From Actinopolymorpha rutila (GTDB lineage: Bacteria > Actinomycetota > Actinomycetes > Propionibacteriales > Actinopolymorphaceae), in NCBI RefSeq assembly GCF_013407855.1, contig NZ_JACBZH010000001.1, forward strand, positions 1,922,001 through 1,986,000: a stretch of 64,000 nucleotides of DNA, read 5' to 3'. Under the pieces are notes generated by a model. The model had not been told where the DNA came from and ran no database searches. It saw only the letters and a list, made by a program, of their open reading frames with translations. The translations under genes and the position numbers were made by a program. Shown here piece by piece: positions 26,481 through 36,746 of the stretch; position 1 is the first letter of the stretch, and every line of letters begins with the position of its first letter.

Positions 26481-28618
26481 GCAGCACCCCGATGAAGCGT
26501 GAGGATGTGGGCAGGGTGGTAGGCCGGGTCGAGCCGGACGTAGTTGTGTTGGCCCCATCGCCAACTGTCCCCGGTGAACTCGTCCTGGACGACGAACGAG
26601 TCGTGCCACTCCAGGCCGAGCGAGGGCATGTCGAGGGTGATCACGGACTCGTGCGGTGCGTACGGGTCGATGTTGATCACCACGATCACCGTGTCGTCGC
26701 GCCCGTCGGGGAGGACGTCCCGCTTGGAGAAGACCAGCAGGTTGGGCTCGGGCACGTGGTGCAGCGCGAGGTTGCGCAGCCGCTGCAGGGCAGGGTGGCG
26801 GCGGCGGATCTCGTTCAGTTGCCGGAGGTACGGCGCGATCGACTCACCCGCGCGCGCCGCACCCGGCTCGTACGCCGCCCAGTCACGGGGGCGGAACTGG
26901 TACTTCTCGGAGTTGAGGTACTCCTCGCTGCCTGGGCGCAGGGCGACGTGCTCGCCCAGCTCGAACCCGGAGTAGACGCCCCAGGTCGGCGAGCCGGTGG
27001 CGGCCAGCGCCGCGCGGATCCGGAACGCCGGCAGCCCGCCGGTCTGGAGGAAGGCGGTGAGGATGTCCTGGGTGTTGACGAAGAAGTTCGGCCGCAGGAA
27101 GTCCGACGACTCGTGGCTGAGCTCGGTGAAGTAGGACTCCAGCTCCGGCTTGGTGTTGCGCCAGGTGAAGTAGGTGTACGACTGGTGGAACCCGACCTTG
27201 GCCAGGGTCTGCAGCATCGGCGGCCGGGTGAACGCCTCGGACAGGAAGAGCACGTCGGGGTCGGTACGCCGGACCTCGGCGAGCAGCCACTCCCAGAACC
27301 GCACCGGCTTGGTGTGCGGGTTGTCCACCCGGAAGATCCGGACGCCGTGGCTCATCCAGTGCCGGACGACGCGGAGCACCTCGGCGTAGATCCCGGCCGG
27401 GTCGTTGTCGAAGTTGATCGGGTAGATGTCCTGGTACTTCTTCGGCGGGTTCTCGGCGTAGGCGATCGTCCCGTCGGACAGCGTGGTGAACCACTCCGGG
27501 TGTTCCTTCACCCAGGGGTGGTCCGGCGCCGCCTGCAGGGCGAGGTCGAGGGCGATCTCCAGGCCCAGCTCGTTGGCCCGGGCCACGAACTCGTCGAAGT
27601 CCTCCAGCGTGCCGAGGTCGGGGTGCACGGCGTCGTGCCCGCCCTCGTCGCTGCCGATCGCCCACGGGGAGCCGGGGTCGCCGGGTGCGGGGTCGAGGGT
27701 GTTGTTCGGGCCCTTGCGGTTGACCCTCCCGATCGGGTGGATCGGGGGGAGGTAGACCACGTCGAAGCCGAGGTCGGCGATCGCGGGCAGCCGGTCGGCG
27801 GCGGCCTTGAAGGTGCCCGACACCCAGCGGCCCTGGTGCTCGTCGTAGTAGGCGCCCTCGGACCGGGGGAAGAACTCGTACCAGCTGCCGTAGAGCGCGC
27901 GTTCGCGCTCCACCCGCAGCGGGAACTCCTCCGAGGTCGTCACCATGTCGCGCAGCGGGTGGGCGGCGAGGATCTCCTCGACGTCCGGCGCGGTCGCGGC
28001 GTAGAGGCGGGCCTGGGCCGGGCGTGACTCGTCGCGCAGCGCCCGAACCGCCGCCAGGAGCAGCTCACGGCCCTGGGCCTGCTCCTCGGGGAGGTTGGCG
28101 GCGGCGCGCTCGAGGACGATCGCGCCCTCGGCCAGCATCAGCTCGACGTCGACGCCGGCGGCGATCTTGACCTCGGCGGCGTGCCGCCAGGTCTGCACCG
28201 GGTGGCTCCACGCCTCCACGGCGTACGTCCAGTCGCCCTCGGCGTCCGGCCGGATCTGCGCCGACCATCGGTCGGTGCCCGGCTCGTCGCAGCGCATCGG
28301 CACCCAGCCGAGCGTGCGGCCGTCGGGTCCGCGGGTCACGACGTTGGCCCCGAGGGCGTCGTGGCCCTCGCGGAACACCGTCGCCTCGACCGTGAGCGGC
28401 TCGCCGGCGACGGCCTTGGCGGGTAGCCGCCCACCGGCGCGTACGTCGGGAGAGACGTTGATGATCGGGATCCGGCCGACGACCGTGTCGAAGACCGCGG
28501 GACTGGCCGTGGGACTGGTCGGGGTGCCGGAGCCGCCGCCGTCGGTGGCCGCGGTCACCTGACTCGCGGTCGCGGCGGTCTCGGTCGTGGTCCTGGGCTG
28601 CTCGTTCTTGGCAGGCAT
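26477..28618 (-). CDS. glgE: Alpha-1,4-glucan:maltose-1-phosphate maltosyltransferase
   Basis: Extends alpha-1,4-glucan with maltosyl units from maltose 1-phosphate. 713 residues in a GH13_3 architecture. Nucleophile Asp432 lies in [18 protein letters not shown] and acid/base Glu461 in [11 protein letters not shown]. The N-terminal 45 residues (Thr/Ala/Ser-rich) are a disordered extension before [24 protein letters not shown], where homologues begin. ATG 28618 is the first sensible start. It is the promoter-proximal gene of glgE-treS-mak-glgB and is divergent from glgP across a palindrome-containing gap. The same gene set occurs around pep1/glgE of Streptomyces (established). Confidence 0.95.
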
Positions 28619-28800
28619 CGGATTCCGAGTGGGGAGTCGGCGGGTTTTCTGTCGGCGCGCAGGCACAGCGGTGAACCTACCTACCCCAGTATCAGGGTTT
28701 GTGGCCGGGCGTCCACCTCGTCGATCTTCCGGGCGGTCCGGCCCGCTCCTGGGGGCATGCGATCCGGGGGTGCTCATAACGGAGTGGTTCCCCCTGGAAC

Positions 28801-28833
28801 GTTGCAAAACCTTGCTCTTCCTGCAACAGGAAG
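28801..28833. promoter_or_regulatory. Nested palindromes in the glgE-glgP divergent region
   Basis: GTTGCA (28801-28806) is mirrored by TGCAAC (28822-28827), and CTTCCTG-CAA-CAGGAAG is a perfect dyad at 28817-28833. TTGCAA-containing dyads are common LacI-family sites. The element lies 50-80 bases before glgP and about 185 bases before glgE, so it could coordinate the two arms. Confidence 0.5.
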
Positions 28834-28867
28834 GCATGCCAACGGCGTGTCGGACCCTTCTCTGGGT

Positions 28868-28873
28868 TAGCCT
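28868..28873 (+). promoter_or_regulatory. -10 box of a leaderless promoter for glgP
   Basis: TAGCCT (within TTAGCCT) ends 8 bases before GTG 28882, which supports that codon as the start of glgP. Confidence 0.5.
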
Positions 28874-28881
28874 CTGCCCTC

Positions 28882-31485
28882 GTGCGTGCCATCCGTCGAT
28901 TCACTGTCCGACCGGTCCTGCCCGAGCCGCTCGCGCCGCTCGGCGACCTTGCCATGAACCTCCGCTGGTCCTGGCACCCGCCGACCCAGGACCTGTTCGC
29001 CGCCGTCGACCCCAGGCTGTGGGCGTCGACCGGGCACGACCCGATGCGGCTCCTCAGCGAGGTCGCCTCCGACCGGCTCGCCGAGCTCGGCTCGGACGAG
29101 ACGTTCCTGTCCGACCTGCGCTCGGTCGCCGCCGACCTGGACGCCTACGTGCACCAGGACCGGTGGTACCAGTCGCTGGGGTCGGACGTACCCCGCCAGA
29201 TCGCCTACTTCTCGCCGGAGTTCGGGCTGACCGCCGTCCTCCCGCAGTACTCCGGTGGCCTCGGCATCCTCGCCGGCGACCACCTCAAGGCGGCCAGCGA
29301 TCTCGGCGCCCCGCTGATCGGCGTGGGCCTGCTCTACCGCGCCGGCTACTTCAAGCAGTCACTGTCGGGCGATGGCTGGCAGCAGGAGCGCTACCCGATC
29401 GTCGACCCCCAGGCGATGCCGCTCAGCCTGCTGCGCGAGGCCGACGGCACCGCCGCCCGGATCCACGTGGGCCTGCCGGGCGGCCGCCGCCTGGTCGCCC
29501 AGGTCTGGGTCGCGCACGTCGGCCGGGTGCCGCTGCTGCTGCTCGACTCGGGGATCGAGGACAACGAGCCCGCCGAGCGCGACGTCACCGACCGCCTCTA
29601 CGGCGGCGGCACCGAGCACCGGCTGCTGCAGGAGATGCTGCTCGGCGTGGGCGGCGTGCGCGCGCTGCGCGCCTACTGCCGGATCACCGGCGCCGCCGCC
29701 CCCGAGGTCTTCCACACCAACGAGGGCCATGCCGGCTTCCTCGGGCTGGAACGCATCCGGGAGTACGTCGAGGACCGCGGGCTGGACTTCGACGCCGCGC
29801 TGGAGGTCACCCGCGCCGGCACTGTGTTCACCACCCACACTCCCGTTCCGGCCGGTATCGACCGGTTCGCCCGGGATCTGGTGGAGCAGCACTTCGGCAG
29901 CGACAACGAGGCCGCCGGCGTCCCGGTCGACCGCATCCTGGCGCTCGGCGCCGAGGACTACGAGGGCGGTGACCCCGGGCTGTTCAACATGGCCGTGATG
30001 GGCTTCCGCCTCGGCCAGCGCGCCAACGGCGTGAGCGCCCTGCACGGCGTGGTGAGCCGCGGGATGTTCGCCGGCCTGTGGCCGGGCTTCGACGAGACCG
30101 AGGTACCGATCGCGTCGATCACCAACGGCGTGCACGCGGGGACCTGGGTGGCCCGGGAGATGGCCGAGCTGGTGTCCCGCCCCGAGGTGGACGCCACCGC
30201 CCGCGACGGCGCGGAGGACTGGGCCGGCGTCGACCAGGTTCCGGAGTCGGCGATCTGGAAGACCAAGGCCGCCATGCGGGCGCGGCTGGTCGACTACGCC
30301 CGCACCCGGCTGCGGGAGTCCTGGCTGGCCCGCGGCGCCTCCGAGGCCGAGCTGGGCTGGGTGGACGACGCGCTCGACCCGGACGTGCTCACCATCGGGT
30401 TCGCCCGCCGGGTGCCGTCGTACAAGCGGCTCACCCTCATGCTGTCGGACCGGGAACGCCTCAAGCGGATGCTGCTCGACCCGGAGCGGCCGATCCAGCT
30501 GGTCATCGCGGGCAAGTCGCACCCGGCCGACGACGGCGGCAAGCGGCTGATCCAGGAGATCGTCTGGTTCGCCGACGACCCCGAGGTCCGGCACCGGATC
30601 GTGTTCCTGCCCGACTACGACATGGGCCTGGCATACCCGCTGGTCACCGGCTGCGACGTGTGGCTCAACAACCCGCTGCGGCCGTACGAAGCGTGCGGCA
30701 CGTCCGGCATGAAGGCGGCCCTCAACGGCGGGCTCAACGTCTCCATCCGCGACGGCTGGTGGGACGAGTGGTACGACGGCCAGAACGGCTGGGCGATCCC
30801 GTCCGCCGACGGGGTGAACGACCCCGACCGGCGCGACGACCTCGAGGCACACGCGCTCTACGACCTGCTCGAGCACCAGGTGGCGGCGCGGTTCTACGAC
30901 CGCGACGAGCACGGGCTGCCGCGCCGGTGGCTGGAGATGGTCCGGCACACGCTGAAGTCGCTCGGGCCGAAGGTGCTGGCCACCCGGATGTTCGACGACT
31001 ACGTGACCAAGCTCTACGCCCCGGCGGCGCTGAGCTCGCGGGCGATGAACTCCTCGTTCGAGGGCGCCCGGCAGCTCGCCGCGTGGAAGCGGCGGGTCCG
31101 GGAGGGCTGGGGCGGCGTGCACGTCGACCACGTGGAGTCGGTCGGCACCGGCGAGGGCGCCGAGGTCGGCGGTTCCGCGCAGTTGCGGGTGTTCGTCAGC
31201 CTGGGCGGGCTCTCGCCCGACGACGTGGACATCCAGGTCCTGCACGGACGGGTCGACGAGGCCGACCGGTTGCAGAGCCCGAGCGCCGTGTCGCTGGAGC
31301 GGGCCGAGGACTACGAGGCGGGCCGCTACCGCTATGAGGGACAGGTGCGGTTCGACCGGACCGGCCCGGTGGGCTACACCGTGCGGATCCTGCCGAAGCA
31401 CCCCGACCTCAGCTCCCCGGCCGAGCTCGGCCTGGTTGCCTGGCCGCCGGCGGCGTCGCCGATGGTCAACGGCGACCTGCGCTGA
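28882..31485 (+). CDS. glgP: Alpha-glucan (glycogen/maltodextrin) phosphorylase
   Basis: Releases glucose 1-phosphate from alpha-1,4-glucan. 867 residues, of the short TIGR02094-type GlgP common in actinomycetes. Family motifs: AYFSPEFGLTAVLPQYSGGLGILAGDH near 110-135, VFHTNEGHAGFL, FVSITNGVH-like ASITNGVHAGTW, and the pyridoxal-phosphate region EACGTSGMKAALNGG with Lys611 as the expected Schiff-base lysine. The C-terminal 100 residues form the extra domain of this subfamily. GTG 28882 follows a leaderless -10 box. It is divergent from glgE, so synthesis and breakdown arms share one control region. Confidence 0.94.
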   Translation: MRAIRRFTVRPVLPEPLAPLGDLAMNLRWSWHPPTQDLFAAVDPRLWASTGHDPMRLLSEVASDRLAELGSDETFLSDLRSVAADLDAYVHQDRWYQSLGSDVPRQIAYFSPEFGLTAVLPQYSGGLGILAGDHLKAASDLGAPLIGVGLLYRAGYFKQSLSGDGWQQERYPIVDPQAMPLSLLREADGTAARIHVGLPGGRRLVAQVWVAHVGRVPLLLLDSGIEDNEPAERDVTDRLYGGGTEHRLLQEMLLGVGGVRALRAYCRITGAAAPEVFHTNEGHAGFLGLERIREYVEDRGLDFDAALEVTRAGTVFTTHTPVPAGIDRFARDLVEQHFGSDNEAAGVPVDRILALGAEDYEGGDPGLFNMAVMGFRLGQRANGVSALHGVVSRGMFAGLWPGFDETEVPIASITNGVHAGTWVAREMAELVSRPEVDATARDGAEDWAGVDQVPESAIWKTKAAMRARLVDYARTRLRESWLARGASEAELGWVDDALDPDVLTIGFARRVPSYKRLTLMLSDRERLKRMLLDPERPIQLVIAGKSHPADDGGKRLIQEIVWFADDPEVRHRIVFLPDYDMGLAYPLVTGCDVWLNNPLRPYEACGTSGMKAALNGGLNVSIRDGWWDEWYDGQNGWAIPSADGVNDPDRRDDLEAHALYDLLEHQVAARFYDRDEHGLPRRWLEMVRHTLKSLGPKVLATRMFDDYVTKLYAPAALSSRAMNSSFEGARQLAAWKRRVREGWGGVHVDHVESVGTGEGAEVGGSAQLRVFVSLGGLSPDDVDIQVLHGRVDEADRLQSPSAVSLERAEDYEAGRYRYEGQVRFDRTGPVGYTVRILPKHPDLSSPAELGLVAWPPAASPMVNGDLR

Positions 31486-31544
31486 CCTCGGGCCGGTTCC
31501 GACCCGGACCGAAGGCGACCGGCGCGACTGATCGACCGGCACGA

Positions 31545-32939
31545 ATGGGGGGAGCGGTGCCGACCTGGCTCGACGACGCGGTGCTGTGGCACGTGTATCC
31601 GTTGGGCTTCGTCGGTGCCGCCACCTCCTCCGGTGACGGTGCGGACCGGCCGGTTAAGGCGGACCAGCGGGTTCGGCGGGTCCAGCACCGGCTGAGCCGG
31701 CTGGAGGCGTGGCTGGACTACGCCGCCGACCTCGGCTGTTCCGGTCTGCTGCTCGGCCCGGTCTTCGCCTCCGGCACGCACGGCTACGACACCGAGGACC
31801 ACTTCCGGATCGACCCCCGGCTGGGTGACGAGGCCGACTTCGACCGGTTGGTGGCCGCCGCCCGGGCGCGTGGGTTGCGGGTCGTCCTGGACGGGGTTTT
31901 CAACCACGTCGGCCGGTCGTTCCCGGTGTTCGCCGAGGCGCTGCGCTCGGGCCCGGACTCACCGGCCGGCCGGTGGTTCCGGCGTACGGGCGACGGGCCG
32001 GACGACTACGCGACCTTCGAGGGCCACCACCAGTTGGTCGCCCTCGACCACGCCGAGCCCGCGGTCGCCGACCACGTGACCCGGGTGCTGACGTACTGGC
32101 TGGACCGGGGGATCTCCGGCTGGCGGCTGGACGCGGCCTATGCCGTGCCACCTGAGTTCTGGCGTACGGTGCTCGCGCCCGCCCGCGCCGCCCATCCGGA
32201 CGCGTGGTTCCTGGCCGAGGTGATCCACGGCGACTACGCGGAGTTCGCCCGGGAGAGCACGGTCGACTCGGTCACGCAGTACGAACTGTGGAAGGCGATC
32301 TGGAGCAGCCTGAACGACCGCAACCTGTTCGAGCTGGAGTGGGCGCTGCGCCGGCACGGTGAGTTCGTGGCCGCTGAGCTGCCGCAGACCTTCACCGGCA
32401 ACCACGACGTCACCCGGCTCGCCACCCGGCTGGACGACCAGCGGCACCTCGGGCACGCGCTGGCCGTGCTGATGTGCGTGGCGGGGGTGCCCAGCATCTA
32501 CGCCGGTGACGAGCAGGCGTTCCGCGGCAGTAAGGAGGAGCGCGAGGGCGGCGACGACGCGATCCGGCCGGCGTTCCCGGCAACTCCGGCGGACCTCGCG
32601 CCGTCGGGATGGCCGTTGTACCGCCTGCACCAGCGGCTGCTCGCGTTCCGCCGCCGCAACCCGTGGTTGACGCACGCCCGGGCCACCACCGAGCACGTCG
32701 TCAACCGCGGGTTGGCGCTACGGTCGAGCCCGGCCGAAGGTGCCTCGGGCCCGGAAACCCTGCTCCTGTTAAATCTTGACGACGAGTCGTACGACTTCCC
32801 GATCGACGCCACCGGTTTCCACCGCGCCGAGACCGGCCAGGGCACGGATTCCGATCCAGACGCTGCGGCCGGCCGGGGCGAGGACACGCCGGTCACGACG
32901 GTCCCCGCCCACGGCTGGTCGATCCTGCTCAGCCGTTGA
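31545..32939 (+). CDS. Alpha-amylase family (GH13) protein
   Basis: Cytoplasmic GH13 enzyme of 464 residues with no signal peptide. The catalytic set is complete: Asp196 (GWRLDAAYAV), Glu225 (FLAEVIHGD), Asp288 (FTGNHDVTRL). The barrel opens with AVLWHVYPLGFVGA and the second conserved region is DGVFNHVGRSFPVF. The C-terminal beta domain is short. Start uncertain: ATG 31545 lacks a good ribosome site; GTG 31557 (PTWLDDAVLW) is the other candidate. It lies 59 bases after glgP in the same direction and probably trims maltodextrins. It converges with valS, leaving 3 bases. Confidence 0.88.
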   Translation: MGGAVPTWLDDAVLWHVYPLGFVGAATSSGDGADRPVKADQRVRRVQHRLSRLEAWLDYAADLGCSGLLLGPVFASGTHGYDTEDHFRIDPRLGDEADFDRLVAAARARGLRVVLDGVFNHVGRSFPVFAEALRSGPDSPAGRWFRRTGDGPDDYATFEGHHQLVALDHAEPAVADHVTRVLTYWLDRGISGWRLDAAYAVPPEFWRTVLAPARAAHPDAWFLAEVIHGDYAEFARESTVDSVTQYELWKAIWSSLNDRNLFELEWALRRHGEFVAAELPQTFTGNHDVTRLATRLDDQRHLGHALAVLMCVAGVPSIYAGDEQAFRGSKEEREGGDDAIRPAFPATPADLAPSGWPLYRLHQRLLAFRRRNPWLTHARATTEHVVNRGLALRSSPAEGASGPETLLLLNLDDESYDFPIDATGFHRAETGQGTDSDPDAAAGRGEDTPVTTVPAHGWSILLSR

Positions 32940-32942
32940 CGT

Positions 32943-35570
32943 TCAGCCGCCGACCTCCACCGACAACCCGTCCGCGGCGGGGTCGGGACGCAGGTCGAGG
33001 GTGCGGATCCGGCCGGCGGCGGCGAGGTCGTCGCGGGCCGACGCCAGCAGGTCGAGGTCGGCGGCCGGGCCGCGCATCTCCACCCGTTCGAGCTCCGTTC
33101 GCATGGACAGTTTGCGGGCCGACTTCTCCCCACGCACCGCCGACAGTGCCGAACCCACCAGGGTCAGCAGCCGCGCGTCCGCACCGCCTTCCGGGAGTTC
33201 CTCGGCGCGCGGCCAGGGCTGCCGGTGGATCGATCCGTCCCGCCACCACGACCACACCTCCTCGGTGACGAACGGCATGATCGGCGCGAACAGCCGCAGC
33301 TGCACCGACAGGGCCAGTGCCAAGGCCGCCTTGACGGACGGGTCGCCGCGGTAGGCACGGTCCTTCACCAGCTCCAGGTAGTCGTCGCAGAACGTCCAGA
33401 AGAACCGCTCGGTGACCTCCAGGGCGGTGGTGTAGTCGTACGCCTCGAACGCTCTGGTGGCCCGCTCGACCACCCCGGCGAGCGCGGCCAGCATCGCCTG
33501 GTCGAGCGGCTGCGTCACCGCACCCGTGCCGTCGCCGGTGCCGGTCGCGCCCAGCCCGAGCACGAACTTGCTGGCGTTAAGGATCTTGATCGCCAGCCGC
33601 CGGCCGACCTTCATCTGGGTCTCGTCGAACGGTGAGTCCAGCCCCGGCCGGGCCATCGCCGCGCGCCAGCGCACCGCGTCCGCGCCGAAGGTGTCGATGA
33701 TCTGCTCGGGCACCACCGCGTTCCCCTTGGACTTGCTCATCTTCTTGCGGTCGGGGTCGACGATGAAGCCGGAGATCAGCGCGTGCGTCCACGGCACGGT
33801 CTGGTGCTCGTGGTGGGCGCGCACCATTCGGGAGAACAGCCAGGTGCGGATGATGTCGTGCGCGTGCGTGCACAGGTCCATCGGGAAGACCCGGGCGAAC
33901 AGTTCCGGGTCACGCTCCCAGCCGCCCGCGATCTGCGGGGACAGCGACGAGGTGGCCCAGGTGTCCATCACGTCCGGGTCGCCGGCGAAGCCGTTCGGCC
34001 GGCCGCGCCGCGACTCGTCGTACCCCCGTGGCGGCTGCGCGGACGGGTCGACCGGGAGCTCGGCCTCGCTCGGCAGCAACGGGTGGTCGAAGTCCGGCTC
34101 GCCGTCGCCGTCGAGGAGATACCACACCGGGAACGGCACGCCGAAGAACCGCTGCCGGGAGATCAGCCAGTCGCCGTTCAGGCCGCCGACCCAGTTGTCG
34201 TACCGGTGCCGCATGTGGGTGGGCACCCAGGTGATCCGCGCGCCGTCCTCCAGCAGCTCGGCCCGCAGGTCGTCGTCGCGGCCGCCGTTGCGGATGTACC
34301 ACTGCCGGGTGGAGACGATCTCCAGCGGCTTGTCGCCCTTCTCGTAGAAGTTCGTCATCCGCATGGTGGGCGCGGGCTCGCCGTCGAGGTCGCCGGACTC
34401 GCGCAGCAGGGCCACCATCGCCTGGCGGGCGCTGTGGGTGGTCTTCCCGGCGAGTTCGGTGTACACGGAGGCGGCGGGCTCGTGCGTCAGCCATTCCGGC
34501 GTCTCCCGCAGCAGCCGGCCGTCGCGGCCGATGACCGTACGCACCGGCAGCCGCAGCTCGCGCCACCACTGAACGTCGGTCAGGTCGCCGAACGTGCAGC
34601 ACATCGCGATGCCCGAACCCTTGTCCGGCTCGGCGGCCTGGTGTGCCAGCACCGGGATCTCCACCCCTAACACCGGTGAGGTGACCGTGGTGCCGAACAG
34701 CGGGGCGTACCGCTCGTCGTCGGGGTGTGCGACCAGGGCGACGACGGCCGGCAGGAGCTCGGGCCGGGTGGTCTCGACGTACACCGGTCCGTTCGGGCCG
34801 TGGAACGCGATCCGGTGATAGTGGCCGGCGTACTCCCGGGACTCGAGCTCGGCCTGCGCGACCGCGGTCTGGAACGTCACGTCCCACAGCGTCGGCGCCT
34901 CCTGGAGGTACGCTTCGCCGCGGGCGAAGTTACGCAGGAACGCCCGCTGGGAGGCGGTCCGGGCCACCGGCCCGATGGTGGTGTAGGACTGCTCCCAGTC
35001 CACTGACAAGCCGAGCTTGCGCCACAGGTTGGCGAACGCCTCCTCGTCCTGTTCGACGAGCCGCTCGCACAGCTCCACGAAGTTCGGCCGGCTCACCGGC
35101 ACCTGGCGCTTCGGGTCCGGCTTGGCCGGCGGTGTGAAGCCGGGGTCGTAGGGGAGTGAGGGGTCGCAGCGGACGCCGAAGTAGTTCTGCACCCGGCGCT
35201 CGGTGGGCAGGCCGTTGTCGTCCCACCCCATCGGGTAGAAGACCTCCTTGCCGCGCATCCGCTGGAAGCGGGCGATGAGGTCGGTGTGGGTGTAGGAGAA
35301 CACGTGCCCGACGTGCAGGCTGCCGGACACGGTGGGCGGGGGAGTGTCGATCGCGTAGATCGCCGAACGCTCGGCGGAGCGGTCGAAACGGTAGGTGCCC
35401 TGCTCGCGCCAGCGCAGCGCCCAGCGCTGGTGCAGGCCGTCCAGGGTCGGCTTGTCCGGGATGGCGGAGGTGGATCCGGTCGCGTCGGCCGGTTTGGTGG
35501 CGTCGGCCGGGGTGGTCGCGTCGGGCGCGGTGGTGGCGCGGGTGGATGTGGTCGTCGCGTGGGTTGTCAC
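32943..35570 (-). CDS. valS: Valyl-tRNA synthetase, [11 protein letters not shown] type (first of two)
   Basis: Charges tRNA-Val. 875 residues, class Ia. The signature HVGH is at 86-89 within [21 protein letters not shown], and KMSKS is at 610-614 ([13 protein letters not shown]). The wording around both motifs ([32 protein letters not shown]) differs from the usual bacterial ValRS and from the second copy at 38741-41437, and recalls the archaeal/eukaryotic-like branch. The first 35 residues are a Thr/Ala/Asp repeat ([20 protein letters not shown]). GTG 35570 has AAGGTGAG upstream. A leader reading frame and hairpin precede it. Confidence 0.93.
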   Translation of the reverse strand: MTTHATTTSTRATTAPDATTPADATKPADATGSTSAIPDKPTLDGLHQRWALRWREQGTYRFDRSAERSAIYAIDTPPPTVSGSLHVGHVFSYTHTDLIARFQRMRGKEVFYPMGWDDNGLPTERRVQNYFGVRCDPSLPYDPGFTPPAKPDPKRQVPVSRPNFVELCERLVEQDEEAFANLWRKLGLSVDWEQSYTTIGPVARTASQRAFLRNFARGEAYLQEAPTLWDVTFQTAVAQAELESREYAGHYHRIAFHGPNGPVYVETTRPELLPAVVALVAHPDDERYAPLFGTTVTSPVLGVEIPVLAHQAAEPDKGSGIAMCCTFGDLTDVQWWRELRLPVRTVIGRDGRLLRETPEWLTHEPAASVYTELAGKTTHSARQAMVALLRESGDLDGEPAPTMRMTNFYEKGDKPLEIVSTRQWYIRNGGRDDDLRAELLEDGARITWVPTHMRHRYDNWVGGLNGDWLISRQRFFGVPFPVWYLLDGDGEPDFDHPLLPSEAELPVDPSAQPPRGYDESRRGRPNGFAGDPDVMDTWATSSLSPQIAGGWERDPELFARVFPMDLCTHAHDIIRTWLFSRMVRAHHEHQTVPWTHALISGFIVDPDRKKMSKSKGNAVVPEQIIDTFGADAVRWRAAMARPGLDSPFDETQMKVGRRLAIKILNASKFVLGLGATGTGDGTGAVTQPLDQAMLAALAGVVERATRAFEAYDYTTALEVTERFFWTFCDDYLELVKDRAYRGDPSVKAALALALSVQLRLFAPIMPFVTEEVWSWWRDGSIHRQPWPRAEELPEGGADARLLTLVGSALSAVRGEKSARKLSMRTELERVEMRGPAADLDLLASARDDLAAAGRIRTLDLRPDPAADGLSVEVGG

Positions 35571-35679
35571 GATGGCTCACCTTGGGGTCGCGGCGCCGCT
35601 CATGAGGATGGTGGCGTACGCCGGATGCGAGTGCGGTCGGCGAAGGCGCGCCGCGAGGGATGCGCGAGAAAGAGAACTG

Positions 35680-35769
35680 CTACGCGCCCTGGCGGCGCAC
35701 GGCTACTCGCGCCAGGGCGTCGTGGACGCGGCAGCGGGCGCGGGGGAGGAACGAGCCGTTCGTAGCCAT
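35680..35769 (-). CDS. Putative valS leader peptide (29 residues, leaderless)
   Basis: A 29-codon frame on the valS strand: MATNGSFLPR-ARCRVHDALA-RVAVRRQGA, ending TAG. A near-perfect -10 box TATCAT ends 8 bases before its ATG, so the transcript should start at this codon. Val codons are 15 (GTC), 22 (GTA) and 24 (GTG); the last two sit in the loop of a 10-bp hairpin formed by codons 17-20 and 26-29. The stop is 109 bases before the valS start. Role as a Val-tRNA sensor is inferred from position, codons and the hairpin. Confidence 0.55.
   Translation of the reverse strand: MATNGSFLPRARCRVHDALARVAVRRQGA
35685..35719 (-). promoter_or_regulatory. Attenuator-like hairpin in the valS leader
   Basis: Perfect 10-bp stem (CGCCCTGGCG with CGCCAGGGCG) around a 15-base loop; on the valS strand it is followed within a few bases by TTCTCTTTCTC. 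It lies wholly inside the 29-codon leader frame, with Val codons GTA and GTG in the loop. Confidence 0.55.
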
Positions 35770-35777
35770 CGCCGCCG

Positions 35778-35783
35778 ATGATA
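35778..35783 (-). promoter_or_regulatory. -10 box of the valS leader transcript
   Basis: TATCAT on the minus strand, 8 bases before the leader ATG at 35769. No convincing -35 TTGACA is present. The rest of the 352-base gap 35571-35922 holds this leader and, toward the + strand gene, nothing else recognisable. Confidence 0.55.
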
Positions 35784-35922
35784 CGCGACCGATGCTCGGT
35801 CCCGCCGTGACATTCGTACTACCAGGCGTAGGACATGTCCCACCCTGTTCGTAGACTGGCCGGCGGACCGGCCCGGGAAGTGGCCGGCGGATAACGGCGA
35901 TCGACCAGACGGAGGAGCAGCG

Positions 35923-36282
35923 GTGATCGGCCCCCTGGCGGTCGTGGTGATGGTCGTGGCACTGGCGTACGCCGTGCTGGCTCTGGTGAGCGCGGTGCTC
36001 AACCGCCTGCCGGGCACCCTGCAGGTCGGCGGCGCCGCGCTGGTCGAGATCCTCGCCCTGGTCCAACTGGTGGCCGCGGTCGTCCAGCTCGTCAGAGGTG
36101 AGCGGCCGGCGGAGTTCGGGACGTTCCTCGCCTACCTCGTGGTGTCGGTGCTGGTGATGCCCGTCGCCGTGCTGTGGGCGGCCTCCGAACGCAACCGCTG
36201 GAGCAGCGTCGTGCTCGGCGTGGGCGCCCTGGTGGTCGTCGTGCTCGTCCTGCGGATGCAGCAGGTGTGGGCCGGTGCCTGA
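35923..36282 (+). CDS. Small four-helix membrane protein, function unknown
   Basis: 119 residues, almost all hydrophobic, with four predicted membrane helices (about 4-26, 36-58, 66-86, 96-114) and short charged loops (VRGERPAEF, ASERNRWSS). No family recognised. GTG 35923 follows GGAGGAG with about 6 bases between. The stop lies 8 bases inside the next gene, another small membrane protein, so the two are probably made together. Confidence 0.75.
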   Translation: MIGPLAVVVMVVALAYAVLALVSAVLNRLPGTLQVGGAALVEILALVQLVAAVVQLVRGERPAEFGTFLAYLVVSVLVMPVAVLWAASERNRWSSVVLGVGALVVVVLVLRMQQVWAGA

Positions 36283-36700
36283 CGAGCGGCCGGTGCCGGC
36301 GAGCACCCGGTCCGGCCCGGGCCGGGTGCTGGTCGCGGTGTACGCGGTGTTCGCCGTGGCCGCGACGTCGCGGGCCACGGTGCAGATGCTCACGAAGTTC
36401 GCCGAGGCCCCGCTGGCGTACGTCCTGTCGGCGTTCTCGGCGGTGGTCTACGTCGTGGCCACCGTGGCGCTCGCCCGTGGCGGCCCGACCGCTCGCAAGG
36501 TGGCCTGGTGCGCGTGCGGCGTCGAACTCGCCGGGGTGCTGACGATCGGGTTCTTCAGCCTGTTCGACCCGGTGGCCTTCCCGGACGCCACGGTGTGGTC
36601 GGTGTTCGGGCGGGGGTATCTGTTCGTGCCGCTGGTGCTGCCGATCCTCGGGTTGCTCTGGCTCCGGCACACCGGCCGTGCCGCGGCCGAACCTGACTGA
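36275..36700 (+). CDS. Small membrane protein, function unknown
   Basis: 141 residues with four likely membrane helices after a short polar N-terminus (PDERPVPASTRSGPGR). Its start GTG 36275 overlaps the end of the preceding membrane protein by 8 bases. No named family recognised. The pair lies between valS and the GNAT/Clp-N genes and may form a small membrane complex. It converges with the GNAT gene; the 46 bases between show no strong terminator. Confidence 0.75.
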   Translation: MPDERPVPASTRSGPGRVLVAVYAVFAVAATSRATVQMLTKFAEAPLAYVLSAFSAVVYVVATVALARGGPTARKVAWCACGVELAGVLTIGFFSLFDPVAFPDATVWSVFGRGYLFVPLVLPILGLLWLRHTGRAAAEPD

Positions 36701-36746
36701 TCCCTGCCGGATCCCGGCCTGATCTCGTCTGCTCCCGCTTGCGGCC

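Noticed and set aside
35571-35800. T-box riboswitch upstream of valS
   Set aside because: The T-box core (GGGTGGNACCGCG-like) is not present on the valS strand, and the leader is too short; a leader-peptide hairpin fits better.
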